From the NCBI RefSeq assembly GCF_018446385.1, contig NC_056002.1, forward strand, positions 38,515,671-38,579,670: a DNA stretch of 64,000 nt. The letters are read 5' to 3'. The notes under the pieces are model-generated. The model was not told the DNA's origin, searched no databases, and saw nothing but the letters and a program-made list of their open reading frames with translations. The position numbers and the translations under genes were made by a program. Below, in pieces: positions 19,767-30,640 of the stretch. This DNA is from Zingiber officinale. Taxonomy: Eukaryota > Streptophyta > Magnoliopsida > Zingiberales > Zingiberaceae. Each line of letters opens with the position of its first letter. Within the stretch, counting starts at the first letter, position 1.

Positions 19767-22663
19767 ACAGTTTTAGAAAAAACTTGGTTTCAGTTTCTAA
19801 ATTATTTATGAATGGATATTCTATTTCTTTTGATGACAAAGTGATTGTCAAGAAAAATAGGGTGGTTATCTGTTCTGGTGCGTTGGTTGGTAATTTGTAT
19901 ACTCTTAATCCAATAACTCCCACGATGCAACAAATGAAAATTAATAACACATCTTCTAATTCTAATAAGAGAAAACAACCTTCTAAAATAAACCAAACAT
20001 ATCTTTGGCATCTAAGGTTGGGTCATATTAACTTAAGTAGGATTCAAAGGTTAATAGTCGATGGACCTTTGGGTTCATTGGTAGTGGAAAACTTTTCGAC
20101 CTGTGAGTCTTGCTTGGAAGGAAAATTGACCAAGAAGCCTTTTAAGGCAAAGGGGTATAGAGCCAAAGAAGTGTTGAAATTGGTTCATTCTGATTTGTGT
20201 GGGCCTATGACTATCCATGCAAGAGGTGGTTTCGAATATTTTGTCTCTTTTATAGATGACTATTTAAGATATAGGTACATTTACTTGATGCCGCAAGTCT
20301 GAGTGTTTTGATAAGTTCAAAAAGTACAAGGCTGATGTGGAGAAACGTCATGGTAAAAGTATCAAGACACTACGGTCTGATCGTGGTGGAGAGTAGCTCT
20401 TAGGAGAGTTTAGGAGTTACTTATCAGAGGTCGGAATTCAATCTCAATTTTCTGCGCCTGGTACACCCCAACAGAATGGTGTGATGGAATGAAGGAATAT
20501 GACTCTTATGGAAATGGTTAGATCAATGATGAGTTATTCAGAATTACCAAATTCGTTTTAGGGATATGCTCTGGAAACGAAGGCGTGCATTCTGAACTTG
20601 GTACCTTCTAAGTCAATACCCTCTACACCCATAGAATTGTGGAATGGGCGTAAGCCTAGTTTGAAACACATTCGGATTTGGGGTAGTCCAGCACATGTGC
20701 TGAAGGGAGACGCTGATAAGTTGGAATCACGTACAAAAGTTTGCTTGTTCGTGGGATATCCTAGAGGAACGAAAGGTGTTTTGTTTTATAGTCCTAAAGA
20801 TTAGAAGGTCATTGTTAGCACCAATGCCCGATTTTTAGAAGAGGACAATATAATGAACCACAAGCCCACGAGTAAAATTGTTCTTGAGAAAATAAGAGAA
20901 GACACTTCTACTTTAGTACCAACGGTACAAGATGAGATACCACAAGTAACTGCAACACGTGTCACAAATGATGCACAATTACAGGTAGTGCCTCGTCATA
21001 GTGGGAGAGTTGTTAAACAACCTGATAGATTCATGTTTTTGGGAGAGTCTTTGGACTTGATCCCTGGTGAACATGAAGTTGATCCCTGGACATATGATGA
21101 AGCACTCCAAGATAAAGATGCAGCATCTTGGCAAAGTGCAATGAACTCTGAAATAGAATCTATGCATTCTAATCAAGTCTGGGAGCTTGTAGAACCACCA
21201 AATGGTGTAAAACCCATTAGATGTAAATGGGTCTACAAAAGGAAAAGAGGAGCAGACGGGAAGGTGGAAACCTTTAAAGCGAGGCTTATTACGAAGGGGT
21301 ATACTCAGAAAGAGGGAATCAATTATGAGAAAACTTTTTCGCCAATAGTCATGCTTAAGTCTATCCGAATTCTTTTATCTATTGATGCTCATATAGATTA
21401 TGAGATTTGCCAAATGGATGTCAAGACAGCTTTCCTTAACAGAAGTCTTGAAGAAAACATCTATAGCAAGCAACCAAAGGGATTCATTGCGAAGGATAAA
21501 GAGCATCTTGTATGTAAGCTCAATCGGTCCATTTACAGACTGAAGTAAACTTCGAGATCTTAGAACATCCAGTTTGATGAAGTGATCCAGTCTTATGGAT
21601 TCATTCAATGTCCGGATGAGTCTTGTGTATACAAGAAAAGTGACGGGAACGTGGTAGTATTTCTTGTACTATACGTAGATGACATTTTGCTCATTGACAA
21701 TAATATCAAAGTGTTGTCAGACGTAATGGTATGGTTGTCCAAGCAGTTTGATATGAAGAACTTGGGAGAATATGGACATATTCTTGGGATCAAAGTAATA
21801 AGGGATCGCAAGAAAAGGATGTTGTGCTTATCTCAAGCTTCGTACATCAATACTATCCTAGCTCGTTTTAGCATGCAAAACTCCAAGAAAGGTTTTCTAC
21901 CTTTTTGGCATGGAGTACCTTTATCTAAAAAGATGTGTCCTAATACATCAAAGGAGATAAAGGAGATGAAGGCAGTTCCTTATGCTTCGGCTATAGGAAG
22001 CCTAATGTATGTGATGCTATGTACGAAATCGAATATCTGTTTTACCGTGGGCATGGTTAGCAGATATCAAAGTAACCCAGGACCGGGACATTGGGCTGTC
22101 GTAAAGCATATATTAAAGTACCTGAAAAGCACTAGAGATTATATGTTGGTTTACCAGGCAGATGATTTGCTCCCTGTTGTTACACGGATTCGGACTTCCA
22201 ATCAGATAGGGACAGTAGTAAATCAACCTCAGGGTATGTGTTTACTTTGGGAGGTGGGGCTATAATATAGAGGAGTGTTAAGCAGAAATGCGTTTTAGAC
22301 TCCACCATGGAAGCCAAATATGTGGCAGCCTCTGAGGCAGCCAAAGAAGCTATATGGCTCAGAAACTTCTTGATGGACTTAGATGTGATTCCTGGTTTTC
22401 GAAAGTTATCACAGTTTATTGTGATAACAGTGGTGCAATAAAAAATCCAAAGGAACAACGGGCCCATAATGCAAGTAAACACATTGAGCGCAAGTACCAC
22501 CTGATACGAGACATCGTAAAACGAGGAGATGTTGTTGTCACCAAGATTACATCAGCAGATAACCTGGCAGATCCTTTCACTAAGGCCCTTCCGGCGAGAG
22601 TTTTTGATAGGCATGTTGAGGGGATGGGAATCAGATGTATGACAACATTTATGATAGCATAGT
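19767..22663 (+). pseudogene. Ty1-copia pol remnant (INT-RT-RNase H)
   Basis: The reading enters in the middle of the polyprotein at VSKLFMNGYSISFDD, so gag, protease and the 5' LTR are missing. Order of domains: GAG-pre-integrase with WHLRLGHIN and CESC (20005-20115), integrase core starting HSDLCGPM (20187) with a frameshift near 20300, a stop in SDRGGE (about 20395), the SRVVKQPDRF linker, then reverse transcriptase with KRKRGADGKVETFKARL, QMDVKTAFLN (21412) and the catalytic YVDDILL (21670-21690), interrupted by a stop at about 21546. RNase H follows with VYCDNSGAI and HIERKYHLIRD (22398-22515), after frameshifts near 22170 and 22270. The element belongs to a Tork/Angela-like group by domain order and sequence style. 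It is dead. Confidence 0.93.
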
Positions 22664-23614
22664 CTTAGTATAAGTGGAAGATTGTTGGGATATATACTAT
22701 AAGTCTAGCTTTTGTATGAACATCTATTTTGAAATATTTTTGAAATGAGAATCACTTTGGTCAAATGTCTGTATTTTATATTTATATATCTATCAATGCA
22801 GTTGTCCATTTAAATGATGTGTGGTGTTACACAGAAAATCATGTTATCGGTTCCTTATAAATTATAAATAGTAACTCACAACCAAGATGGATTGGAACAA
22901 ACCATTGGAACGGTTGTAATGTAATTTGGTATTAGTCTATCTTGGTTATAAAATTACACTATTACACTTTGTGTGTATTGAGCAGGATCATTTGAGATTG
23001 TTCGATTTGTACTAACTACATAAAAGAACAGAATCTCTGTTATTATGGATGTGCGTCTTCTTAATCCCGATATAATAATAAGCACGTATACTTAGTATTT
23101 GTTTCTTTAACTTATCAATAGATGATATTTATTCGTTAAATCAATAAACCCAATGAGTTGGGAGATAGTATTATTTATATGGTGTGTTGTTGATTATAGA
23201 AGAAATCTGTGTCCTAATTATTTAGGCTGATGATGTCCCCTTGAGGAGCTCATAAGGATTATCATATAAACCCTGCAAGTGGAATTAGTCCGGCATGATA
23301 ATAAAATTGAGTGGTACTACTCTTGGAATCAGATGTTAATTAATTGAGTTGTCAGTAACTCATTTAATTAATGGACATACGATATCTTAAACACAGGGAG
23401 ATTAACGCACTCATGATAAGAAGGAGCTCATATTATAATATGGGATTGGTGCGGTAGTTCAATAATAACCCTTTAGTGGTATGAGTTAGTATTGATGGAC
23501 TTGGGTTGGGTGTTCGGGCCGAACACAGGAAGCTCAAGCCCATCAGGAGGTCTAAACCAATTTCTCCTCTAGGTCCCTATTGTAGCCTTTATATAAAGCC
23601 TCGCATCCACCCAT

Positions 23615-23722
23615 CCATAACTTGGTTTGGTTTAACTGGGTTTGGTTTAACTTGGTTTGGTTTAACTTGGTTTAGTTTAACTTAACTTGGTTTTGTTTAA
23701 CTTGGTTTGGTTTAACTTGATT
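23615..23722. repeat. TTTGGTTTAACTTGG tandem repeat
   Basis: About seven units of TTTGGTTTAACTTGG with small losses, inside the U3 part of the copia LTR. It is followed by a direct repeat of AGAAAGAGAGATTTTTTTCT at about 23726 and 23761. Confidence 0.9.
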
Positions 23723-23829
23723 ATAGAAAGAGAGATTTTTTTCTAAACAGAATTTGGTTATAGAAAGAGAGATTTTTTTTCTAAACAGAATTCTGTTATT
23801 TTTTTTTCCTTTGTAACCGACAGCAAGCC

Positions 23830-23837
23830 TATAAAAA
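23830..23837 (+). promoter_or_regulatory. Copia LTR TATA box
   Basis: TATAAAAA in AGCCTATAAAAAGGAG, downstream of the tandem repeat and upstream of a C/T-rich leader, a usual place for the LTR promoter. Confidence 0.6.
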
Positions 23838-24498
23838 GGAGTAGGTGGTGACTCCTAAAATCTAATTTTCTAATTCTCCACAATCATCTTCTCTCCTTGT
23901 GGTCGGCGCCCCTCCTCACATTGCTAGGGCCCCTTCCTCACCTTGTAAGGGTCGCCCCCCTCCTCTCCTTGCTTAGGGTCGGCCCCCCTTCCTCTCCTAG
24001 CTAGGGTCGGTGCCCCTTCCTAGCAATCCATTGGTGGTCGGCGGCTTGAAGAAGTTGAAGAAGAGGAAGAAGAAGAGAAGGAAGAAGATTAGAAGGTGCC
24101 CCATCCTAGAGCCTCCTTTTATAGCCGACGGTTTGGAAATTGAGAAGAGAAGGAGGGTGGTGTTGTCTTGGTAGATCGTCGCCCACACGACGTCCAAGAA
24201 GAGGAGAAGAATAAGGCAGAAAATCAAGAGGTCTTTAGCTACAAAGAAAAGGTATAACTAGTTCTTTAATTTCGCTGCGTAATTAGTTTAGTTTTCTTTG
24301 TATCGATTTTGAATATCAACACAAGAGGCCAGCGATCTTGTACTTCGATCAAGGTGTGCTTTGATCCGTCAAGAACTTGCTTGATTGATCAAACACATGT
24401 CTGATCGAACATACGGGTTGCTAGGAAAAGTTCTATACTTATGCAATTTTTGTACAGGGAAATTTAAACAGAACGGAATTCTAGTGCCATCACTAACA

Positions 24499-25640
24499 GC
24501 ATGTGGTATGTAATCAAGAGCATAAGGAACACAATTAGATAACAACTTGACTAAGCTTAAAGATTGAAACTTAAAAATTTTAGGTCACTCATCTCATGAG
24601 TATTGAGGACTTCTTTTTAGGCCACACTCAAATTACTTTATTATCATGCTCATTAATAAAACTATTTAATAGAATTAGATTGATTTACTAAGAATTATTA
24701 TGCAATATACTAACTCATGAGTCTAGATTGCAAGTTTTTTCTTAAGGACAAACAAAGGTTTAAGTCTAGGGGTGTGATATGCATAGATTATATATGTTTT
24801 TATGAATTGTTTGGCATACATTCACGTGTATTTCTTGAGCATGATTTATGTTATCGCACCCTATTTTATTGTTTTATTAGAATAGTTACTCTGTTTGTTC
24901 AGGGAACTACTTTTTTGCATGTTTTCATTGATAGGACACGATTTAGAGTGAGAACGGAGCAAAAATGAACATTAGAGCAGCTTTAGAGGAAAATCAGCAA
25001 ATATAGCCATACCTTTTGCCACTGATGTATTCTTCAAGTTGATATGGTTGTGTCTCCAAAGAACAAGGTCGTGTCTCCCAAAAACTAGCCAGAGGCGTGC
25101 CCCAACAAAACTCATGGTACGACCGTGTCTTTTAGCGGTCATGTCTTGCTCTAGCAAGATCTATGCAAGGGCAGTGTCTAAAAGGCACGACCGTGCCACA
25201 TTTTCGACTTTTCCACAGGTAGGTCATGCCCCTGAGACACAACCATGCCTCACTTTCCATCGTATTCCATGGCCTGGTTGTGCCCAGAGGCACAACCGTG
25301 CCATCTCTTCTAGGGAATTCCATGGCCTAGTCGTGCCTCAAGGCACGGTTGTGCCACTTTGGCCCGTGGTATATACACCATGGCTATGCCTCCAAGCATG
25401 GTCATGTGGTATGAAAGGCAGGGGTCATGTCCCCTACCTATAAAAGGTGGTTTTCTTTTCTTTTTTGGATCATCTTGGGTTTGGGGCTTAGCCCTTCCTT
25501 GGGGAAGGGTTTTCCCTTTAGGAGAAATCCTATAACTCTTCCAAGAGCCATCGTCGATGATCCGTCCACCATCTAAGTTAGGATTTCATCCGAAAAGACC
25601 GACATCACATTGATAAGCACTTCTCTATTCTATATCTTGT
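24499..25640 (+). mobile_element. LTR-like relic with GGCACGACCGTGCC motifs
   Basis: Non-coding. From 25050 to 25440 short palindromic phrases such as GGCACGACCGTGCC and AGGCACAACCGTGCC recur every 40-60 bp. At 25438-25448 ACCTATAAAAGGTGG looks like an LTR TATA box. This is the style of a large gypsy-type LTR. I see no LTR end or partner, so family and limits are open. A 134-codon open frame at 25039-25443 follows the repeat and is not a gene. Confidence 0.45.
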
Positions 25641-25889
25641 GTTTTGGGTTGTAGAATGTTATTTTTCTTATCTCTTGGTTGTATTTTCTACACTATAGAA
25701 TATATTCTCCATATCTAGGATGTATGGAGTAATTATGATATAATATTAATGTATAAACTATGTATTTGCTCATTTCCTTGCTCAATGATATGTTTATTAC
25801 TTATTCTATTATGTTGTGTCTTATTCATATTTGACGAAATGTGTGTATGGTAAATGCATCTAGATGTAAAGGATTGATCATTATGTAGA

Positions 25890-26290
25890 GGAGATACTTT
25901 GAATTGTATGACTGGGGGGGTCATTAGTGATAGTGGATATTCCTTTACTTGGACTTTCTAGAGCATCGCCTTGAAACAAAAACCAACCTTTTACAAGGGA
26001 TTGACTAAATAGATTTTCCCCAACTTAATGTTAGGCAGTAACTTGTGTAATCTAAACTGTATAACTAGGAGACCTTTAGTGACAGGGATATCCTTTTAAA
26101 CGGACTTTCTATGTTACCTCTTTACTTAATAGTATTAATCTAACGTTAAAAAGTAATAGGAAGTAATTGAGATAATTCTAGAGATTGTATGACCAAGGGA
26201 TGCCCTTAATGACAGTGGGTATCCCTTTAATCTGACTTTCTAAGGTTCCTTCTTTACTTAATGGCATTAGAAATTAGTGTAAACTCTCCA
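25890..26290 (+). repeat. Three diverged ~130-150 bp tandem units
   Basis: Units centre on TTAATGACAGTGGGTATCCC, then a GACTTTCTA...CCTCTTTACTTAAT phrase, starting near 25908, 26060 and 26190. Similarity is loose but the order of phrases is the same in each. They probably belong to the same LTR relic as the preceding segment. Confidence 0.65.
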
Positions 26291-26452
26291 ATGTGATCTT
26301 CCCAAGGTTGTACTAATATTTGGTTAGAATACTTATAAGAGTGTCAGAATGGAGGTAAGGAGATGAACAATACATAGGAACATTGATTAGCATTATAGTG
26401 AAACCAAAATCCTAAAATCATCGCCAATTCTATTCACTCATCTTTACTTACT

Positions 26453-26458
26453 CTCTCT

Positions 26459-26490
<32 letters not shown>
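26453..26490. repeat. (CT)n microsatellite
   Basis: An unbroken run of CT dinucleotides, directly upstream of the SINE target duplication. Confidence 0.97.
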
Positions 26491-26494
<4 letters not shown>

Positions 26495-26522
26495 CTATAG
26501 TTCTTAAGCTTACACATAACCT

Positions 26523-26729
26523 ATCCCCTCGGGACGGTCTAGTGGCTAACACATGAGGTGTTGTCAGCTTAAGGTCTGGGGTTTGAATCTTGATATAGCG
26601 GAGGTAAATGCCTCTCATGCGCTAGTCACTATTCCAAGGGCTAGCAATAACTCGTGATTTACCTCATTCATATTGGCCCTAGGATAGATTGGTGGGGGTG
26701 TTGGGGTGTGCGCAGTCACCTTTTGCCAA
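26523..26729 (+). mobile_element. tRNA-derived SINE, about 207 bp
   Basis: The head holds a polymerase III A box-like TAGTGGCTAACACATG and a B box-like GGGGTTTGAATCT about 30 bp apart, as in tRNA-derived plant SINEs. The body has the paired phrases GAGGTAAATGCCTC and GTGATTTACCTCATTC. The copy is flanked by CTTAAGCTTACACATAACCT (26503-26522) and CTTAAGCTTGCACACAACCT (26730-26749), a 20-bp target duplication with two differences. It encodes no protein and would need a LINE to move. Confidence 0.85.
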
Positions 26730-26749
26730 CTTAAGCTTGCACACAACCT

Positions 26750-27039
26750 TCAATTGTCTAGATAACTCGCTTTATAAAATTGACTAGTACTTAATCAATA
26801 GCCCCTGTAAAATCGATATTTTATTACTTGACGATAATTTCATACACTTGGGATTGACAACACTCATGGTTTCTAACAAAGTGGTGTTTCACTTCTATGT
26901 GTTTAGTTCTTAAATAGTATATTAGAATTTTAATTAAATTTATTGAACTTATTTTATCAATTAAAATTTTAGTGTTCTTGTAATTTAATTGAAAATCCTT
27001 AGTGTATGTATTATTCATAGTAGTTGAGCTACACATTCC
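26750..27039. other. AT-rich spacer
   Basis: No coding signal. A short minus-strand frame near 26824-27036 may be the distal end (RNase H side) of the copia remnant that follows, with the phrases HIEVKHHFVR and KTKILIDK resembling copia RNase H in decayed form. Confidence 0.4.
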
Positions 27040-28260
27040 CCCATTACTATGTACTCTACTTTAGTAGCACATAAGACAGCACAGTATTACATCTTACTAC
27101 ACCAGCTAACTAGACATTGACCTAAAAGTTGTCAACTATCACTTGTACTTTTTATGTCTATTTTAGACCTAGCATTGTATGAGTCAAAGTACCTTAATAA
27201 ATCAAAACTGTTTGTTCTAGGATACCAAAAATTCCTACATTTAATGTACATTTAATATACCTAAATATTCTTTTTATAATTGTTAAGTGTGATTCTTTTA
27301 CACATGATTAATACCTAACACACATATCAACTACAAATAAAATATCAGGTCGACTTGTAGTTAAGTATAATAGTTTATTTATTGCAGTCCTATGATATTT
27401 TGGATTAACTAGTTTTCCTTATAGATCATTATTAATTTTTACATTTGTTGTCATTGGTGTATTAATTTCGTTAGCATTTTTCATTCTAAATTTTTTAATA
27501 GTTTCTTAGCATATTTATTTTGAAAAACATAGTTATCATCTTTAGTTTGTTTTATTTGTAAGCTTAAAATGAAATTTAATTCTCCTACTAGACTCATTTC
27601 AAACTCACTTTTCATTAAAATAATAAATTCTTTTAAGATTTTTGAGTTAGTTGAACCAAAAATTATGTTATCTATATATATTTGAGCTATTAAAATATCC
27701 TTTTCTATGGTTTTGACAAAGAGGATTGAGTCAATTTATCCTTTGTTAAACCCTTTAGATATAAGTAGGTTGACAATTTTTCATACTAAGCTTTAGTTGT
27801 TTGTTTTAGTCCATATTGGTTTTTCTTTAGTCTAAAGACATGGTTTGGATAGTCTAAATCTTCAAACCTTGATAGCTGACTTACATATACTTTTTCCTTG
27901 ATGAACCCGTTAAGAAATGCAGACTTTACGTTCATTTAATATACCTTGAATCTCTAATGTGCTACTAGGCTAGCAACATCTTAATGGATTCAAGTATAAC
28001 TACAAGTAGGTAAGTTTCATTATAGTCTAATCTTTCTACTTAGCTAAACCCCTTTGCTACTAATCGGGTTTTGTTTTTAATAATTTTATCTTTGTCATCT
28101 AGTTTATTTCTAAAGATTCATTCTTATCAATGATGGACTTATCATTTAGTATATATACTAGATCTCAAACTTAGTTTCTTTCAAACTAGGCTAATTCTTC
28201 TTGCATTGCAATTATCAAATTAAGGTTAGGTAGGGCTTCTTCTATCGTTTTGGATCCAAT
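26824..28260 (-). pseudogene. Decayed SIRE-like copia pol (RT to RNase H)
   Basis: Reading the minus strand from 28260 down, phrases of copia reverse transcriptase appear in order but in several frames: LVAKGFS...VERLDYNETY (about 28050), NVKSAFLNGFIKEKVYV (about 27930), VFRLKKNQYGLKQ (about 27835), then IYIDNIIFGSTNSKILKEF (about 27680), where the catalytic YVDD has become YIDN, then EFEMSLVGELNF (about 27600). Near the 26850-26900 end HIEVKHHFVRNH matches the RNase H tail. There are many stops. It is unrelated in position to the copia element upstream and lies in the opposite orientation. LTRs were not found. Confidence 0.8.
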
Positions 28261-30640
28261 TTTAAATATTAAGGTCATTTGACTTAAGTTTCTATAAGAG
28301 GATTAAGTTCGAACTCCTAAATTTTGATCATCTAAAATTTGATGGGTGGTTAGATCTTAACCTATCATTATTGTCACGACTCTTACTCCTATCCAGTTTC
28401 TTTGAAACTAATTGATTGATTATATATGTGCATTTATATAGCTCTCGCTCATTTCTCCTATGTTCTTCATTCAACATGCATTCTTTCACCATTTTCAAAG
28501 TGAGTACACCCAATGATGGAGCTAGCCCAAGCGATCTACTCAGATTGATCCAGGGTTGTGGGCCGCAAATGCCGACACCGTCATCCCGAATTACCTTCCT
28601 CTTTTTCTCATGTTTTTTCTTTTCTCCCACCATAAATTTGAGCTTGTCTCATTCTCAACGCCGTCGAGCCCCCAAGCTAAAGTTCGGGTAGGCATTAACT
28701 GCATTTCTCTTTTCGTATAATTCTTTTAGAATTTTCCAGCCCACACTAGGTTTTAATTTGTTTCATGGGCAGCAATCAACGTGCTAATAAACATTGTTGT
28801 AAACCCACTATCATATTTTACCAATTACTTTCGGTTAAACTTGGTCCTAATCTTGATCAGACATATCTTTTGATTTGCCTATATCATCTAAAAGTATATC
28901 TTAGCTTCATAATTAAGAAAACAAAGCAAGTCCTCCATTCGCGACTTCCAAATTGAGTCATCAGTAGTCGTGAGTCACATTTAATCGTAGTATTATCAGT
29001 GTTACCTGACTCCTCTATTTAATTAGCATAAGAATAATTACTAATTAAATCAGGTCTGATCAAATCACTGTTGCAAAAAAAAAGCTAATTAATAAATCTT
29101 TGATTCAGGAAATAATTTTTCTGCAATTAAATAGATAAAGCAAACCAATCAAAATAACTTAGCATTAATAAATCAGAATAGCGAAAAATGACGACGCGTA
29201 GTTTTTATGTGGAAATCAACAATCTTTCATCATCAAAAAAACATAGATGAATCCAATAATGAACATCAAATAGAATGCAAATCTAAATAACCAAATCATC
29301 ACCAATAAGATGTCAAAATCTTGCGAAGATCTTCCTCTCTTTTTCTTGTATTCTCTCTAGCGGCTAGACGACGACTAAGATTATTTCAAAAATTTCACTA
29401 TGAAATTTAAACCTCTTCATCTACAGAGTCCTCACATCTTTCCATTTGAATCTCCCTCTCGAGCTTCAGCTCGCCACCCTCAAGCTCCTCTTCTGACGAA
29501 CCACCGAACACCAGAACGCCAGGTAATCTCTGCTGTTGATCAATCTGTTCGACGTCCGCTATTTGGATATATAAATATGTAGGTGAAATTAAGATCCATA
29601 TTTGTTTGGACTGGGAGTCAAATTAAGAATAGTGCTGGTGTAATGGAACTAGATTTAAATTATTGTATTCCCTTTATCACTATCCAGATAATATAAATAT
29701 AGGTTTCAAAACATAGGCCTCAAATTATATTGACGCTAATGTATCTAGTGGTTGGTAAATACGTATCTTTCTAGATCACCAACTTATTCAAGGTAAAGTA
29801 TCTGATGCCGTAGATCACTAACTCAATTTGACCAGCAAAATCTCCAACTCATGTGCTAACTTGTTCTTGAACTGGATCAGGCAAGCCTACCTGTAGGTGT
29901 AGTACATGATACAAAATTTAAGGTTATAATTAGTGCTACCATGAACACAGAAAACTTATTATCTCCTGTATGTGTGCTGTTGTGTAGAGGAGGAGATTGC
30001 GGTTGGACTGTATTTTAGGTGAAGAGCTGGTGTAAACCCAGCGCAGCGTAGATCCGGGCATTGATGTGTCAGAGTGGTCACTGCTGAAACGTTAACTGAT
30101 ATGGAATGATTCTATTTTATCTCAAATTAGAGTAAAAAAATTATTAGTGTTACATAAAAAAAACTTGTAGTTTTTAGGTTATGTAAACCAAAAGTCTGCA
30201 AGTTGAAGTTTATATTCTTGTTAAGCTTTTCTAGTGGCTGTTGGCTCATTGCTAAATTCTCTCCGGCAATAGTTGTTGATTCTAGACCAAACTTGTAAGT
30301 TGCGAGCATCTATCTCATAGCTTAAACTTTCGCTAGTTTAGTATTCTGAAATCAATTACATTATTTTTGCATGATGAGGTTTTCCTTCTCCTTCATTACC
30401 TAGTTAAATCTGTAAATTTGTTACAACCACATGGAAATGGCAATGATTTCTATGTAACATGTTTTTTTTTGTTGTTGTATGATTAAAATCTCTTTTGTTA
30501 CTTTGAACAATACAAAAAAGATAAAATGGACTATATGGCTCTAGATCAATTGCATCAATTCCTTCATACTGCTATATTGCTTCATTTGTATAATTTAATT
30601 GTTTGTCCTGGGTGTCTAACCATGTCCTGCCTTCATATGC
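28261..30640. other. Intergenic; possible upstream leader of HSCB copy
   Basis: Mostly AT-rich. A GC-richer patch at 28500-28690 and another at 29330-29540 stand out. The second ends in CCAGAACGCCAG followed by GTAATC, a fair splice donor, after a 41-codon open run from the ATG at 29400. This could be a first (untranslated or presequence) exon of the HSCB copy downstream, but I see no homology to support that. No other gene is evident. Confidence 0.4.

Larger units (their letters stand above)
22683..24498 (+). repeat. 3' LTR of the copia element (1816 bp)
   Basis: Begins TGTTGGGATATATACT directly after the purine-rich AAGTGGAAGAT and ends GCCATCACTAACA. Its end resembles the reverse-strand LTR at 62793-64000, so two related copies lie in the window. 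There is no 5' partner LTR and no target duplication can be tested. Confidence 0.8.

Noticed and set aside
25039..25443. 134-codon open frame
   Set aside because: It follows repeated GGCACGACCGTGCC-type phrases of an LTR relic. The protein is a repeat translation without homology.
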